Shown: in pieces, positions 51,298-60,457 of the stretch
How positions within the stretch are numbered: position 1 is the first letter of the stretch
How the letters are laid out: the number at the start of each line of letters is the position of its first letter
From: an uncultured Candidatus Saccharibacteria bacterium
Lineage (GTDB): Bacteria > Patescibacteriota > Saccharimonadia > Saccharimonadales > Saccharimonadaceae
Reading direction: 5' to 3'
NCBI GenBank assembly: GCA_947090635.1
Contig: CAMUOM010000001.1
Coordinates: 120,438 to 184,437 of the forward strand
DNA length: 64,000 bases
Translations under genes and position numbers: made by a program
The notes under the pieces: model-generated
Database searches by the model: none
The model's input: the letters and a program-made list of their open reading frames with translations, nothing else
Told to the model about the DNA's origin: nothing

Positions 51298-51764
51298 GCG
51301 ACAAAACCATTAAGGCCAGTAAACTAGTTGTACCGTTGAAGCCAGAAAATGTCTCACCAGTTAGTGTTGATTTAACGCTTGCCGGCGAAGGGCTATCGGA
51401 AGACCACCACGCAATAATGTTTAATGAGCTAGAACTTGCTCCAGGAGAATTTGTGTTGCTATCCACCAATGAGGTTGTACGGATACCGAATGGTATAGCG
51501 GCTATCGTCAAAGGTAAAAGCTCGCTAGCCCGCCAAGGCTTAATGGTTGAGTGTGCCGGATTTGTTGACCCTGGATTCACTGGTACAATCACACTAGAAG
51601 TCAAGAACTTGAATAGACAGCGCAAGCTTACAGTCAAAAAGGGCCAGAAGATTTGCCAGATTGTATTTATGACAGCTGAGCCATCCGAAGCGTTATATTC
51701 CGATGAAAACGGCCACCACTACCAAGGCCAGAATACCGTAACTAAGAGCGTGCTGGATAAATAA
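51288..51764 (+). CDS. dCTP deaminase/dUTPase-family trimeric enzyme
   Basis: A 158-residue beta-trefoil-like trimeric enzyme. KGKSSLARQGL and AGFVDPGFTGTITLEV match Dcd/dUTPase nucleotide-binding motifs, and HHYQGQNTVT matches the C-terminal glycine/glutamine-rich motif of dCTP deaminases. The bacterial Dcd is about 190 residues, so this is a short form. It keeps dUTP low or makes dUMP for phage DNA synthesis. Dcd rather than dUTPase is favoured by the QGQ segment. Confidence 0.8.
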   Translation: MFLSDKTIKASKLVVPLKPENVSPVSVDLTLAGEGLSEDHHAIMFNELELAPGEFVLLSTNEVVRIPNGIAAIVKGKSSLARQGLMVECAGFVDPGFTGTITLEVKNLNRQRKLTVKKGQKICQIVFMTAEPSEALYSDENGHHYQGQNTVTKSVLDK

Positions 51765-51787
51765 CTCAGCCGACCAAGCCATAAAAC

Positions 51788-51818
51788 AAAGCGACCCGCC
51801 GATGCGAGCCGCTTTTTT
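51788..51818. terminator. Bidirectional terminator between early and late phage units
   Basis: AAAGCG...CGCTTT stem with internal CGC/GCG pairing, followed by TTTTTT on the plus strand and T-rich on the other. It separates the rightward unit from the leftward lysis genes. Confidence 0.7.
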
Positions 51819-51828
51819 GGTTGTCTAG

Positions 51829-52080
51829 CTATTTACTTGATTTGTCTTTGCCGTTGTCACTCGGCTTAAAGAAAGTCGTGTAAATTGTAAACAATGCCAT
51901 ATTGAAGCCAGATACCAATGCACCCCAAAGTGTGGCGCCAATCGCAGCCCAATCCAACCCCGTGCTTAATCCGCCCGAAGCAACAAGCGATGCCAAGAAT
52001 CCGCTGATAAAGCTAAATACACCCGCAGCGGCAATCTTACCCCACTGCTCCTTAGTTGGTAGTCCAAAATTGTTAAACAT
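51829..52080 (-). CDS. Phage holin
   Basis: 83 residues. Two hydrophobic segments (IAAAGVFSFISGFLASLVA and AAIGATLWGALVSGFNMALF) joined by a short loop and a charged C-terminal tail (KPSDNGKDKSSK), the class II holin pattern. It lies directly downstream of the endolysin gene. It would permeabilise the membrane to release the lysin. Confidence 0.75.
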   Translation of the reverse strand: MFNNFGLPTKEQWGKIAAAGVFSFISGFLASLVASGGLSTGLDWAAIGATLWGALVSGFNMALFTIYTTFFKPSDNGKDKSSK

Positions 52081-52098
52081 CTAATACTCTCCTTTAAA

Positions 52099-53061
52099 TT
52101 ACTTAAAAATTCCCGCGATTTTGTCCACTAACTTCTGCAGCAGTCCAAGAATCTGTTTTAATAGGCTGTTGTTATATTGTGCGACATTAGCTATTTTATC
52201 CAAAGTTGGGTTGCTAATCGTCTCTTTTTTGTCGTTTTTACCGTCATTTGTGTCAACAACTGCTGGTGATGGAGATTGTGGCGCTGCCGGCGCCGGTTTA
52301 GGCTGTTCTACGGGCTCCAAGTCCACTGCGTTGACACCGTTCCTTAGTCCATGGTTAAAGGAATACTCCGTGAAGTAAAATGTTGAGCCGGCGAACTCCG
52401 ATTTAGCAAACGCCACAAACGCCTCGCCATTATGGAATGTTTTCACCGCCCGCCAGTTCGGTGCTGAGTCTAAATCCCATAGATTGTGGTCACCCTTCAA
52501 ACGAAAAGCCAACGGCTGCTCTAGCTTCACTACTACGGCCCTAGCTGGAGCTGGCTGAGGAGCCGGCGCAGGTGCTGGAGCTGGCGCAGGCGCTGGATTA
52601 CCACCATGCAGCTTCTGTTCTGCTAGTGCCGCTATCCGGCCAATGTCATAGTTACCAGGGCAGTCAGTACTTCGCCAATGCTTATGCGGATACAACGGTA
52701 ACTTACCGTAAAAGCGCCAAATGTCTGCCACTAGCTCGGCCACTACATCGTAGTCTTCATTGCGACAACGTGGGTCACACTCAATGCCAATAGTTGTTAA
52801 GTTGGCTCCCCAATTACCAGCATGCCAAGCAGTATCCTTACAATTCACTAGGCAGTACACCGTGCGATTAGTGCCGGTTGCCACATAGTGTGCTGATACC
52901 TTTGCTCGTGGATTACATAGCCAATTGACCACCCCCTCCACTTTAGGATTTTGCAGCGGGTCACCCCACCAATGTATTGTAATACCGGATATTTTTCTGC
53001 CGCTTCGCCCCGGCGTAAAATTCGGTGAATTACGGTTCTTTATTTCATTGTAGTTGCTCAT
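52099..53061 (-). CDS. Phage endolysin, N-acetylmuramoyl-L-alanine amidase
   Basis: A 320-residue lysin. The amidase_2 domain (residues about 15-160) has zinc ligands in ITIHWWGDP (first His), and HKHWRSTDCPGNYD (His and Cys). A run of Pro-Ala repeats (about 165-190) leads to a beta-rich region, a Pro/Ser linker and a C-terminal amphipathic helix (SLLKQILGLLQKLVDKIAG). Start ATG 53061 overlaps the upstream stop (ATGA) and has AGAGAGG. Cuts the amide between MurNAc and L-Ala at lysis. Confidence 0.9.
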   Translation of the reverse strand: MSNYNEIKNRNSPNFTPGRSGRKISGITIHWWGDPLQNPKVEGVVNWLCNPRAKVSAHYVATGTNRTVYCLVNCKDTAWHAGNWGANLTTIGIECDPRCRNEDYDVVAELVADIWRFYGKLPLYPHKHWRSTDCPGNYDIGRIAALAEQKLHGGNPAPAPAPAPAPAPQPAPARAVVVKLEQPLAFRLKGDHNLWDLDSAPNWRAVKTFHNGEAFVAFAKSEFAGSTFYFTEYSFNHGLRNGVNAVDLEPVEQPKPAPAAPQSPSPAVVDTNDGKNDKKETISNPTLDKIANVAQYNNSLLKQILGLLQKLVDKIAGIFK

Positions 53062-53459
53062 TTTACCTCTCTTGTATATTGCTTGCGCCACGTGTTCACT
53101 ATGTCTTCTATATAGCTATTGCCACCGTGTTTCTTGTACTCATCAAACGCCTCGTCTATGGCCTTCACCTCTTGCGGATGAGTACTGATCAGCACCAGTA
53201 TCTCGTTGCGTCTAGTGTATATGTCGTTCTTAGTGACCAGATTGCGTAGCTCTTCAATCTTATGACTTATATCGTTGATATTGTTGTTCTGCTGCACGAT
53301 ATGCGGTATTCCCTTTATATCTCGCTCATCCAGCTCAGACATCAACGACTTGATTGTCTGCTTAGTTATTCTCTTCCACCATAGTTTTATAACTCCCAAA
53401 ATTGTGCCTACAGCAGTTAAAGTTGAAGCTATGGCTATTATAATTTCATGCGGCTGCAC
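53058..53459 (-). CDS. Lysis-cassette membrane/coiled-coil protein
   Basis: 133 residues with an N-terminal membrane helix (IIIAIASTLTAVGTILGVI) and a long charged, helical remainder (TIKSLMSELDERDIKGI, later helices). It precedes endolysin and holin. Perhaps an accessory holin or phage superinfection/lysis regulator. GTG at 53459 has GAGAGG at 7 nt; a TTG at 53465 is an alternative. Confidence 0.6.
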   Translation of the reverse strand: MQPHEIIIAIASTLTAVGTILGVIKLWWKRITKQTIKSLMSELDERDIKGIPHIVQQNNNINDISHKIEELRNLVTKNDIYTRRNEILVLISTHPQEVKAIDEAFDEYKKHGGNSYIEDIVNTWRKQYTREVK

Positions 53460-53481
53460 CCCCAAACCTCTCTATAATAAA

Positions 53482-53501
53482 AACGGTTCTTGCGAACCGT
53501 T
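53482..53501 (-). terminator. Terminator-like hairpin in the lysis-operon leader
   Basis: Perfect AACGGTTC/GAACCGTT stem with a 4-nt loop, then TTTTTATTAT on the minus strand. It lies between the tail genes and the lysis genes, and downstream of two extended -10 boxes. Confidence 0.75.
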
Positions 53502-53511
53502 GCTTATGTAT

Positions 53512-53517
53512 ATTATA
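53512..53517 (-). promoter_or_regulatory. Extended -10 box, second lysis promoter (P2)
   Basis: TGG-TATAAT on the minus strand. The predicted start would be only a few nt before the 53482-53501 hairpin. Confidence 0.45.
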
Positions 53518-53568
53518 CCACCTAAGAGACTACAATGGGGCAGACACTCCATAAACTACCCTGTTACT

Positions 53569-53574
53569 ATTATA
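53569..53574 (-). promoter_or_regulatory. Extended -10 box, first lysis promoter (P1)
   Basis: TTGG-TATAAT on the minus strand, 24 nt past the end of the tail-fibre gene. Confidence 0.45.
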
Positions 53575-53597
53575 CCAATTGCCCCGTCAGTTGCCAA

Positions 53598-55418
53598 TTA
53601 CTCTACGCGCACCCACATATAAAGCGTCTGATACGGCGGCATATTTTCATGCGGTAGGCCGCCACCGTTGTTCCATGTGCGCAGGCTTGTATTAGTCCCA
53701 GCGCTCTGATGCGTTGCAACTCGCCAGGTATCACCGGCAACACCGTTTGACTCTTCAATAATATGTGAGTGCGACGGTATCTGGTCAACAGTAAGTGTCA
53801 CCCTTTTCTTACCGCCACGCTTATTAGGGCTGTCAAAGTCATAGTCATCAGGGTCGACGCCCACTGGCATTCTACCTTGGCCCCAAGCCTCCCAGCGCCC
53901 TTTATAGATCTCCTCCACTTGCGATGCGGTTCTTAGGGTGGTAGACATTATCACCTGTCCAACGTGCGACGGCATCAACGGCTGCTCGTTGTTATACACA
54001 TAGCCATCAACGCCAATGCGAAAAATTGGCATGCCAACAGATGACGCGTCCACAGTCTCAGAGTCACCGACTCCGTCTGCAACTCTCGCCTCAAACTTCC
54101 ACGACTTGTTACTACTTAGGCTTAGAACTTGTTTCTTCGTTCTAAAGTGTCCGTTGCTGGCCTCTTCTACCGACAACCCTCGCCAGTCACTCCAGTCGCC
54201 CGATTCTTCCCTATAGCGGTACTCCACGCTTTCAATCGCGTTCTTTTCTTCGCCGTCCAGTTCGAGCGGCGAATATTCGCCGGCCGCCTCCACATCAAAC
54301 TCATCACTATAGCTATTACGGCGCTCTGCCCCGAGTCGCACAGTTGGTTTATGATAGTCTAACACCAGAACGTCCGTGCCGAAGTGCCCCACATTGCCCC
54401 TACTGTCTTTAATAAACACGTCAAGGTATTGATGCCCTGGAGTAAAATCGTTCCCAAATTGCGAGCCTAAGTCAACGTCTCCGTCTCGGTCCGGAGCACT
54501 AGCCACCATGCCGGAGAAAGTGGCGCCGTAGCTGACGACATGTGCTCCATAAAATGCCTTCCCCTTACCGCTTGCGGGAATATATAGCACTATGCGCGAA
54601 GCACCACGGACAAGAACCCGCTTTCTGCCCACTAGTTCCTCAACCTTTCTATTTCCATCTGTGAAGTAGAATGAATTCACGCGCGGCAGTATGGCGCTGC
54701 CGAGAATGCATTTTCTATCCGCGTAAGAATAAGCCACTTCTGTATCGCCGCGCATTGAGCTTACCACAAAGCGCACGTTTACTTCCGTATTGTTACCGTG
54801 GAATTTACTACGCAAAAATTGCCGCTCTTGGTCTGAAAAATTAAAGGTGCATGTTGTAGCGTTATCGTCAACCCAGCGCACAATTGGGTGCTCTATATCA
54901 CCGTCAACCTCAATTTTACACCGTACATTATACCCGCCGTGATTATAAAAGCTCACTGTTGGGCTTTCGTCATTACTAAAAGAGGTGGCCGTGTTGATTT
55001 TCAGATATTCAGCGCTTGGTGCAGGATTGTTATGTTGTGCCGCTATTGGGTCTAATTGCCATGTACCGTCAGCGCCAGCGTTCACCCCGCTCGTATATAT
55101 ACCCGCCTCAAAGTGTACACTAAAGCTGCAATTGCCCTGTGAATCATGGTAAAACCTTTTTGTACTGGATATTAGCTCTTGACCGTTATATGCCTTAATA
55201 CGGGGCTCGGACAAGTCCTCATCGCCTACGGTCAGCGAGATATTGTTGTAGTATGTCCAATAACCTTTTTTGCCGCCGCTAGCCTTAAGGCTAAACGACA
55301 CCTCAGTCCAGTTCTCTGACTGATTTGTGTTAGATACCCACCATTCAAAGTATAGATTACATGGATTAGGGTACGAAGCTCCTGCACTGTTTGATGTTAA
55401 ATTACCATTACTAGCCAT
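53598..55418 (-). CDS. Phage tail fibre / receptor-binding protein (DUF859-like with collar-type tip)
   Basis: A 606-residue late protein. The first about 450 residues resemble DUF859 siphovirus structural proteins (NSAGASYPNPCNLYFEWWV, WTEVSFSLKASGG...). The last about 150 residues start with VGQVIMSTTLRTASQVEEIY, go through a VTLTVDQIPSHSHII block and end with NNGGGLPHENMPPYQTLYMW, the tail-collar/fibre tip pattern. Likely the tail tip or fibre contacting the cell surface. AGGAGG precedes the ATG. Confidence 0.75.
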   Translation of the reverse strand: MASNGNLTSNSAGASYPNPCNLYFEWWVSNTNQSENWTEVSFSLKASGGKKGYWTYYNNISLTVGDEDLSEPRIKAYNGQELISSTKRFYHDSQGNCSFSVHFEAGIYTSGVNAGADGTWQLDPIAAQHNNPAPSAEYLKINTATSFSNDESPTVSFYNHGGYNVRCKIEVDGDIEHPIVRWVDDNATTCTFNFSDQERQFLRSKFHGNNTEVNVRFVVSSMRGDTEVAYSYADRKCILGSAILPRVNSFYFTDGNRKVEELVGRKRVLVRGASRIVLYIPASGKGKAFYGAHVVSYGATFSGMVASAPDRDGDVDLGSQFGNDFTPGHQYLDVFIKDSRGNVGHFGTDVLVLDYHKPTVRLGAERRNSYSDEFDVEAAGEYSPLELDGEEKNAIESVEYRYREESGDWSDWRGLSVEEASNGHFRTKKQVLSLSSNKSWKFEARVADGVGDSETVDASSVGMPIFRIGVDGYVYNNEQPLMPSHVGQVIMSTTLRTASQVEEIYKGRWEAWGQGRMPVGVDPDDYDFDSPNKRGGKKRVTLTVDQIPSHSHIIEESNGVAGDTWRVATHQSAGTNTSLRTWNNGGGLPHENMPPYQTLYMWVRVE

Positions 55419-55426
55419 ATTACCTC

Positions 55427-58400
55427 CTATTCAATTTTTACAAACGACCACCCAGCCTGCTCGCCACTTTTTACTGGCACAATCATTATCGGTGGCATAT
55501 ATATTCTTTGCACTGCGCTTAGCTTCTGCACGGTTGTTGTATCACGGTTTAGCGAAAATACTCGTTGCAAACTACCACTAACGGTAGAATAGCCAGCAAA
55601 CTCTAGCGGCGTCATCTCAACATAGTCACCATTATGGATATTAGATTTTACTTTTAGCCCGTGCTTAGTCACGGATACTTTGGTGTTTAACGTCTCACCG
55701 GAAGCCTGCACCCAAGGCATAGTGCTGTCGCCCGCGTTTAACATTAGATCAGTTATCGCGAACAATGACACATCATCGCTCAATGATATTGTCACGTCAA
55801 AGTAGTTAATTGTAGGCTTAATCTTGGATAGCTTATGCTCCACCCAATACTCGTCCTTACCGCTCGGTATTGTCACAACAAAGCTGTCAATATCGTTGGT
55901 CAATGACACGGTGGCCGTGCCCAGCGCGCCCTTTTTAACTCTAAAGGACAGTGAATAACGGTTATTCGGGGTCACTAGCACACGCTGTGTAATCTTTGCC
56001 CCTCCACTCAAAGCAATTTGATTACCGGATAAGGCACCTGAGGCCAGAGACTCCGGTGAAGACTGACCCGATGCCTTCCCCCTAATAGTCCAGTCGGCCA
56101 ATTTACCATTATTATCGGCGTCAAAGCCTACCGAGTTATAAATGATATTGCCGCCGCCCGTCTCCTGGATAGTGGTAGTAACGCCGCTTATGTCCTGCTT
56201 AACCTTAGTGTAGGTCTCTTTGATGTTAGCATCCTGCTTATCCTGCCGCGACACTATTTGTGCAATTTCCTGCTTCTGCTTGTCTACCTTTATCTCGGTG
56301 TTATATATGGTCTTCTTGATGCCACCTGCCAGCGCATAATTGGTAGTTGTGGCAGTCGGTGCAATACTCTTAATCTCTTCTTTTATGCCACCATCTATAG
56401 TTAGCTTTATGCTAGTAATTACAGCCTGCCACTGCTCTTTACCATTCTCAATTGCTATGCGGTCACCAATTTCATACCAACCGTGGCCTTCAGTGGTAAT
56501 CCTCATTGGGGTGAACTTCAACCCCTTAACCGCCTCAAAAATTGGCTTGATTAGTTCTCTACGATTGTCATCAAGTATCTCATTGTTGGCCAGCTTTACT
56601 TCTTTCACTTCTTCCGGCCATAGTTTTGATGGATCTGGCTTCTGGATTGTGATGCCAACTGCGTTGTCGGCCGTGTTTGGCTCTTGCTCTAGCTCATTAG
56701 TTGTGGCACTAAGAGTAACAGTTATCTTGTTGTCGCCGATTTTTAAGAGTCTCGCATGAGGCTTAACTGTGAATGAGAATGATACGCTTTTGCCAGGAGT
56801 AACAACTGGCATCCTTATACCTTGTCGCAGGTCGCCGGTTATCTCATTAGACTCAATAGAGCTAGCAAGTTTTATAACGTCGGGTAGTGTGCCCGTTATT
56901 ACTATGTCATGCAGGTCAGTTTCGCCAATGTTAGCAAAGGTAGCAGTTAGCTTGACTGTCTCATTGACTTTTATAGTGGACTTATCTGCCTCAAGCTTAA
57001 GATTAAACTTCGATTCTGGCTTGTGAACTGTTAGCGTTACCGCGTTATCTGCTGTGTCTGGTTCTTGACCTAACTCGTCAGTTGTAGCACTAACGGTCAC
57101 AGATAGTGGGTTGTTGCCAGTCTTCAACAGTTTCGCATTAGGCTTGACTGTGAATGAGAATGTGAGGCTCTTGCCTGGCGCAACAACTGGCAGTTTTACG
57201 CCCTGTTGCAAATTACCGGTTATATTCTTTGTTTCAATAGGCCCATATAAGCTCAAGCCTGCAGGTAATACGGCTGTGACCACCGTGTTGTGCAAATCTG
57301 TTTCGCCGGTGTTAGTAAAGGTGGCGGTGAGTTTAGCGGTCTCGGTTGTCTTTATGGCTAGATTGTCGGCCTCAAGTGCTAGGTTAAACTTAGGCTGTGG
57401 CTTTGGATAGACTACTGTTATTGTGGCAGTGTTATTGTCCAGTAGAGTGCTGTATTCAGTTGCCAGTTCTTTGGTGGTTGCGCTGACGCTTGTGGATAGC
57501 TCATTGTTGCCATACTTTAGCTTGCCCTTAACAGTGGTGGTGGTAAAGGTCATGGTAGCTTTATCGCCTGCTTTTACCTCTGTTAAGAGTAGGCCACCCG
57601 CTAGGTTGCCGGTAAATTTAGCGCCTAATTTAACGCTGTCTTCTACTAGTTTGAGCCCAGCCGGTAAAGTGCCAGTGATGTTGATGTTGTGCAAGTCTAC
57701 TTCGCCGGTGTTGCTGAACTCAATGGTATAGTTGACGCTGTCGCCTATGTTGATTGTGCTTTTATCGGCCTTGATTGCGGCGTCAAAGCTAAGTTTTGGC
57801 TTAGGCTTATTAACTACTATTTTTACTGTATTGTTAGACTTATCTAGCTCTTGGCTCAATTCATCAGTTGAAGCGTTGGCTGTGATTGATAGTTCATTGT
57901 TGCCGAACTTTAAGAGTTCTGCGTCGGGCTCAGTATAGAAGGAGAACGACACGCTTTTACCAACGCCAACGGTCGGTAGCTTTACGTACTGCCTTATATC
58001 GCCAGATATTGTTTCCGTAGACCCTACAACTCCAACTGGCTTTACACTCTCCGGTAATGTCGCTGTTGCCGTTGCGTTATGCAAATCAGTGTTGCCAGTG
58101 TTAGTGAGTGTTGCCGTAAACTTAACTTGCTCACCTACTTCTACGGCCGTCTTATTGGCCTCCAGCTTTAGATCAAAGTTTGGCTTAGGCTTTGGCTTAG
58201 GTGGTTCTGGCTTTGGATAAACTACTGTAACCTTTACAGTATTATTACCAAGCAAAGATTCATCTTCACGTGTCAGCTCTTTAGTGGTTGCACTAACGGT
58301 GGTTGTTAATTCATTACTACCATATTTTAATTTGCTCGGCTCAGCGGCAGCATAGAAATATATTCCCACTTCTTCGCCTGCTTTAACCTCTGAGAAAACT

Positions 58401-59689
58401 ATCCCACCATCTAGACTTCCAGTAAATTCGCCCTTAGACGCTGCTGGGTCTGTCATCGGCTTAAGCCCAGCAGGTAGTTTACAAACCATAGTCGCGTTAT
58501 GCAAAGTAACATCGCCAATATTTCTAAACTTCAGCCTCCATAAACCCCACTTACTAATCGTCGGAGGATATGGCACTTCCATCGATGCATCAAACTTCGG
58601 TTTAGTTTTTGGCTTAGGTGGTTTTGGTGCCGGCGGCGTCACATGTTCGTCTGCAGACGTAATTTGAAAGTTTTGAATTTCAAAATAATTCGCCCCATGA
58701 CTGTCCCACTTTACAAAAGACCCTAATGCGTAAAACGATATTTCGTTAGCATCTAACACAGCTGGAGTACTAAATGTCATGGTGTAAGTATCACCCTGTT
58801 TGTTGGCGCTACTGCTTATACGCGTATAGCCAAGCTTCACTCCCGTAGAGAATTCATCAAGTCCTTCGCCACTCTTTAAAGTAAATTTTACAGAATATGT
58901 GGTGCTTGGCCTTAAAATCCTATCTGGTATTTTTAAAATACATTTAGCATCCGAACTGTAATATTTCACTTCGCTGCGGTAAGTGTTGTCGCCTATACGT
59001 CGCACATTTGTACCGGAAACTGTTATGCCTCCCATATCTTCTTCGTGGTGTACGGGCGGTTCCGGCTTTGGCGGTTTAGGCCGCGGTGGCTCAGGCCTAG
59101 ACAGATTCAGTGTAGTGTCCGTCCCAAACCACACATACATGTTGATCCAACCGCCTATATTAGATTCGTCTTCGCTTGTGCGAATAGCCAACGCTATACG
59201 CGGCCTGTCAGAGTCTTTGTGATAGGTGAATACTATCTTGCCACCGTCGCCCGTGTCGTTAACTGGCGCGCTGCTTACGGTGCGTACTTTAGCTATGGAA
59301 ACGCTGTTGTCTCTTTCGTATTGAGTAATGCGACCCGTCCACTGGATCACCGACACGGTATATGTGGTATATTCGAAATCTGACCCATCTTCTCTACCGT
59401 CACTATATTCCTCCTTGAGTCTTATATTGTCCCATTTAAAATAATACTCTCGGCCGTCCACCAGCTTTTTTGCTACGTCAGGGTCTATAGTAAGGTAATA
59501 TATGCGGTCTTTGCCATATGAATCCCCAATATTTCCAGCAGTTAGTACGGCTACCTCGCGCCTACTCTTGGAGATGAGGTCTCCGCGCAATAAGTCGTGG
59601 TTTTTGCTCTCGTCGCTATCACCCCATGGACCCGCTGTTGTCACAACGGCTACATGCTTTATCGCCGCGGTTAAGTTGCCTTCTGCCAT
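55427..59689 (-). CDS. Large phage tail protein with five DUF11-like repeats and a Tal-like C-terminal part
   Basis: 1420 residues. N-terminal about 200 residues of unknown fold and a Pro/Lys-rich linker lead to a carbohydrate-binding-like beta segment (about 220-350). Five repeats of about 125 residues follow (starting about 365, 504, 634, 767, 893) with the theme TNTGxTDLHNxxxTxTLPxG. From about 1017 on, the sequence turns into the tail-hub pattern NNEILDDNRRELIKPIFEAV, GHGWYEIGDRI and IDGGIKEEIKSI, then coiled coil and a C-terminal jelly-roll-like domain. It directly follows, in the same frame, the hub gene 59690-60457. Confidence 0.75.
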   Translation of the reverse strand: MAEGNLTAAIKHVAVVTTAGPWGDSDESKNHDLLRGDLISKSRREVAVLTAGNIGDSYGKDRIYYLTIDPDVAKKLVDGREYYFKWDNIRLKEEYSDGREDGSDFEYTTYTVSVIQWTGRITQYERDNSVSIAKVRTVSSAPVNDTGDGGKIVFTYHKDSDRPRIALAIRTSEDESNIGGWINMYVWFGTDTTLNLSRPEPPRPKPPKPEPPVHHEEDMGGITVSGTNVRRIGDNTYRSEVKYYSSDAKCILKIPDRILRPSTTYSVKFTLKSGEGLDEFSTGVKLGYTRISSSANKQGDTYTMTFSTPAVLDANEISFYALGSFVKWDSHGANYFEIQNFQITSADEHVTPPAPKPPKPKTKPKFDASMEVPYPPTISKWGLWRLKFRNIGDVTLHNATMVCKLPAGLKPMTDPAASKGEFTGSLDGGIVFSEVKAGEEVGIYFYAAAEPSKLKYGSNELTTTVSATTKELTREDESLLGNNTVKVTVVYPKPEPPKPKPKPNFDLKLEANKTAVEVGEQVKFTATLTNTGNTDLHNATATATLPESVKPVGVVGSTETISGDIRQYVKLPTVGVGKSVSFSFYTEPDAELLKFGNNELSITANASTDELSQELDKSNNTVKIVVNKPKPKLSFDAAIKADKSTINIGDSVNYTIEFSNTGEVDLHNINITGTLPAGLKLVEDSVKLGAKFTGNLAGGLLLTEVKAGDKATMTFTTTTVKGKLKYGNNELSTSVSATTKELATEYSTLLDNNTATITVVYPKPQPKFNLALEADNLAIKTTETAKLTATFTNTGETDLHNTVVTAVLPAGLSLYGPIETKNITGNLQQGVKLPVVAPGKSLTFSFTVKPNAKLLKTGNNPLSVTVSATTDELGQEPDTADNAVTLTVHKPESKFNLKLEADKSTIKVNETVKLTATFANIGETDLHDIVITGTLPDVIKLASSIESNEITGDLRQGIRMPVVTPGKSVSFSFTVKPHARLLKIGDNKITVTLSATTNELEQEPNTADNAVGITIQKPDPSKLWPEEVKEVKLANNEILDDNRRELIKPIFEAVKGLKFTPMRITTEGHGWYEIGDRIAIENGKEQWQAVITSIKLTIDGGIKEEIKSIAPTATTTNYALAGGIKKTIYNTEIKVDKQKQEIAQIVSRQDKQDANIKETYTKVKQDISGVTTTIQETGGGNIIYNSVGFDADNNGKLADWTIRGKASGQSSPESLASGALSGNQIALSGGAKITQRVLVTPNNRYSLSFRVKKGALGTATVSLTNDIDSFVVTIPSGKDEYWVEHKLSKIKPTINYFDVTISLSDDVSLFAITDLMLNAGDSTMPWVQASGETLNTKVSVTKHGLKVKSNIHNGDYVEMTPLEFAGYSTVSGSLQRVFSLNRDTTTVQKLSAVQRIYMPPIMIVPVKSGEQAGWSFVKIE
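56640..58593 (-). repeat. Five tandem DUF11-like protein repeats
   Basis: Five coding repeats of about 125 residues (spacing 126-139) in the tail protein. Each begins FD/FN-xx-xEADKSTI-like, contains a TNTGETDLHN core and an A-T-LPAGLK strand, and ends near TVxKPxPK. They are diverged at DNA level, so they are old or selected for diversity. Such beta-sandwich stalks usually extend adhesive proteins. Confidence 0.8.
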
Positions 59690-60457
59690 TTATTCGTCCT
59701 CCTCTATTCTTTCCTGTAGCGCAATGTTATCCTCCTGTGGCATCCGAGACAACACCAGAGAATTAATCGCGCCAAACAACGGGCTGTTCTTAAACGTCTT
59801 GAGGTTGCTAAACGTTAGCTTATCCACCACATCACTCTTCACTGGAACTAGCTGCAATGTGTTGGCGCTAGTAACCCGTGCTATTGACGCAGTTGCTCCA
59901 GCCACTTGCGCCAGAATGTCTCGGTAAGTTGTGTTGTTTATCTTGGCGTATAAGTCCTCCGGTATCCTGTAGTCTCGCGTTGGCAGCTTATCCCACTTTA
60001 TATCCGTCTTCAGCTCAAACCGCTTAGCAATCTGCTCTACCAGCTCCTTCACGGTGCACGGATATTTTAATTGCCCAGCTGCATACACTGTCTTTGCTAG
60101 TGTACCCATTGCGTCATATGCCTTCACTGTTGTTGTGCCAGCGTCCAAACTCCGCTCCTCGGTGTCTACCTTATATGCGCCTAGGTTAATGCTCTCCCAT
60201 TTGTTTTTACTCGGGTCAACTTGCACGTCTAGCGTTAAGTTAAGTGTTTTGCCCTGCAAGTTATAGCTCACACCCAACAACTTCACAGAGATTTGCTTAG
60301 TTGCGGCGTTGAACAATGCACCAGCCTGCTCTAACTCCACTGAAATAAGATTGTCCTTTGAACTAGCTCTAAAGCCGCTCGCGTCCGCTATAGTTGTACC
60401 AATCACCTTCACCGGTGCCTTCATAGCTGTTTTAATCGCGTCAGATGTCTGTATCAT
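59690..60457 (-). CDS. Phage tail hub protein, N-terminal part (Prophage_tail/Tal-like)
   Basis: 255 residues resembling the N-terminal hub domains of tail-associated proteins (gp27-like): LNLTLDVQVDPSKNKWESI, YKVDTEERSLDAGTTTVKAYDAMG and RDYRIPEDLYAKINNTTYRDILAQVAG. It stops right after NSLVLSRMPQEDNIAL, the point where homologues continue into the segment now found near residue 1017 of the next protein. Stop TAA is followed immediately by the next ATG in the same frame. Confidence 0.75.
   Translation of the reverse strand: MIQTSDAIKTAMKAPVKVIGTTIADASGFRASSKDNLISVELEQAGALFNAATKQISVKLLGVSYNLQGKTLNLTLDVQVDPSKNKWESINLGAYKVDTEERSLDAGTTTVKAYDAMGTLAKTVYAAGQLKYPCTVKELVEQIAKRFELKTDIKWDKLPTRDYRIPEDLYAKINNTTYRDILAQVAGATASIARVTSANTLQLVPVKSDVVDKLTFSNLKTFKNSPLFGAINSLVLSRMPQEDNIALQERIEEDE

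Noticed and set aside
46376..51764. Anti-CRISPR or toxin-antitoxin genes among the small early phage proteins
   Set aside because: No recognisable motif or paired arrangement; naming them would be guesswork.
53465..53465. TTG start for the lysis-cassette membrane protein
   Set aside because: The GTG at 53459 has a ribosome binding site at proper spacing.
59690..59692. Sequencing error creating a false stop between the hub and the 1420-residue protein
   Set aside because: The stop is directly followed by an ATG with GAGGAGG upstream, and the same junction type occurs one gene earlier, so a real stop is more likely; raw reads would settle it.
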